A stretch of 46,656 bases of DNA from Cytobacillus praedii. Lineage in GTDB: Bacteria > Bacillota > Bacilli > Bacillales > Cytobacillaceae. A model generated the notes under the pieces. That model had not been told where the DNA came from and did not search any database. It worked only from the letters and a program-made list of their open reading frames with translations. The DNA is taken from assembly GCF_001439605.1 (NCBI RefSeq), contig NZ_LMBX01000026.1, forward strand, positions 1 through 46,656, read 5' to 3'. The number at the start of each line of letters is the position of its first letter. Position 1 is the stretch's first letter. The position numbers were made by a program, and so were the translations under genes. Shown here in pieces: positions 45,713 through 46,656 of the stretch.

Positions 45713-45934
45713 GTTCGATCATCCTTCTATCACTTTTTTCTTTATTCTATCACATCCATTCCTAGTAAACTGTAAATAAAAGGATAACGGGTACTAATAA
45801 TAGAGTCACGACCTAACGCTGGTTTCAATCATTTTCGAAATAAAGGACCTTACTCTAATTATTCGGCTGAGGGCTTCCCTTCATCTTTATGATAAAAAAC
45901 TGTTCGTTTTAATTTCAGATGAATATTATCTCTC
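45713..45934. other. Intergenic region before the tandem array
   Basis: About 220 bases upstream of the minus-strand PP-loop gene, likely holding its promoter. No gene is seen. Confidence 0.4.
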
Positions 45935-46656
45935 AGTAATCCGATGAACAACTGCTCTCATGCTTTTTAACCTAGTATTGGACTTCATTCACCTTATGAA
46001 CGACCTTTCTCATGATTTTCAACCTAGTTTTTGCCTTCATACCCCCAATGAACGACCTTTCTCTTGATTTCTAACCTAGTTTTTGCCTTCATACCCCCAA
46101 TGAACGACCTTTCTCTTGATTTTCAACCTAATTTTGGCCTTCATACCTCTTATGAACGACCTTTCTTATGATTTTTTAGCCAGTTTTGGACTTCATACAC
46201 CCTGTGAACGACCTTTCTCATGATTTTCAACTGAGTTTTGGTCTACATTCAGCCTTTGAACGACCTTTCTTATAATTTCCAACCTAGTTGTGGACTTCAT
46301 ACACCCTGTGAACGACCTTTCTCATGATTTTCAACCTAGTTTTGGCCTTCATTCACCCTATGAACGACTTTTCTCATGATTTTCAACTCGGTATTGGCCT
46401 TCATACACCCTATGAACGACCTTTCTCATGATTTTCAACCTAGTTTGGGCCCTCATACACCTTATGAACGACCTTTCTCATGATTTTTAACCTAGTTTTG
46501 GCCTTCATTCACCCTATGAACGACCTTTCTTATGATTTTTTATCCAGTTTTTGCCTTCATACACCCTATGAATAAGTCCTCTCATGATTTTCAACCTAGT
46601 TTTGGCCTTCATTCACCCTATGAACGACCTTTCTCATGATTTTCAACCTAGTTTTG
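45935..46656. repeat. Tandem array of a 52-bp repeat
   Basis: The unit is 52 bases, with core GAACGACCTTTCTCATGATT, then TTCAACCTAGTTTTGGCC and TTCATACACCCTAT. The anchor GACC (or its variant) recurs at 46001, 46053, 46105, 46157, 46209, 46261, 46313, 46365, 46417, 46469, 46521, 46573 and 46625, always 52 apart. A degenerate copy comes first near 45949, so about 14 copies are visible. The array reaches the window edge and goes on. Copies differ by scattered substitutions and I see no insertion or deletion. The unit is not a multiple of three and every frame has stops, so it is not coding. Confidence 0.92.

Noticed and set aside
45935..46656. CRISPR array
   Set aside because: The repeat is continuous over the whole 52-base unit, with no conserved-repeat and unique-spacer alternation and no cas gene.

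Overview
The window looks like a piece of a low-GC, endospore-forming Bacillaceae chromosome (Bacillus, Neobacillus, Cytobacillus or a similar genus). Supporting signs are strong AGGAGG-type ribosome sites with frequent TTG and GTG starts, a CgeB-like spore maturation glycosyltransferase, an spsIJKL-type dTDP-rhamnose operon, an LtaS-type lipoteichoic acid synthase, a LysM-NlpC/P60 wall hydrolase, and several good matches to the late mother-cell sigma-K -10 element (CATAnnnTA). No rRNA, tRNA, CRISPR array, phage or intact insertion sequence was recognised.

Layout. 0.1-4.2 kb: metabolic and unknown genes (metallophosphoesterase, small membrane-type protein, formamidase with its FmdB-type zinc-ribbon partner, a 77-residue protein). 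4.5-10.3 kb: a probable spore-surface block, with a large coiled-coil, Gln-rich protein plus a JAMM peptidase and a small basic protein on the minus strand, divergent from a Cys-containing surface-type protein, an unknown protein and CgeB. 10.1-18.5 kb: a 50-residue microprotein, seven further transferase genes (six glycosyltransferases, two of them fused to paired DUF4214 domains, and one methyltransferase). 18.6-33.5 kb: nucleotide-sugar and glycosyl-transfer genes: gmd and manC (GDP-mannose branch), rfbF, rfbG and an SDR (CDP-6-deoxyhexose branch), FkbM and class I methyltransferases, three glycosyltransferases and manA. 34.0-37.1 kb: rfbABDC (dTDP-L-rhamnose). 37.5-45.7 kb: housekeeping genes (LtaS family, M42 peptidase, LysM-NlpC hydrolase, SelB, YwaF-type membrane protein, Dph6-type PP-loop protein). 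45.9 kb to the window end: a 52-bp tandem repeat array.

How it fits together. From 4.5 to 37 kb the genes make three activated-sugar pools (GDP-, CDP- and dTDP-linked), supply many glycosyltransferases and add methyl groups. By analogy with sps and cge loci, I infer a glycan or glycoprotein coat on the spore surface, probably made late in sporulation.

The most notable observation is an ancient segmental duplication of the block gmd-manC-glycosyltransferase-manA. In the copy at 18.6-21.3 kb gmd and manC are intact, while the glycosyltransferase is reduced to its last codons and manA to a decayed fragment. In the copy at 29.6-33.7 kb gmd and manC are decayed, while the glycosyltransferase and manA are intact. 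The two copies complement each other. Two genes (manA and one glycosyltransferase) have full conserved N-termini in frame but no ATG, GTG or TTG at the expected start; ATA and ATT sit there instead.
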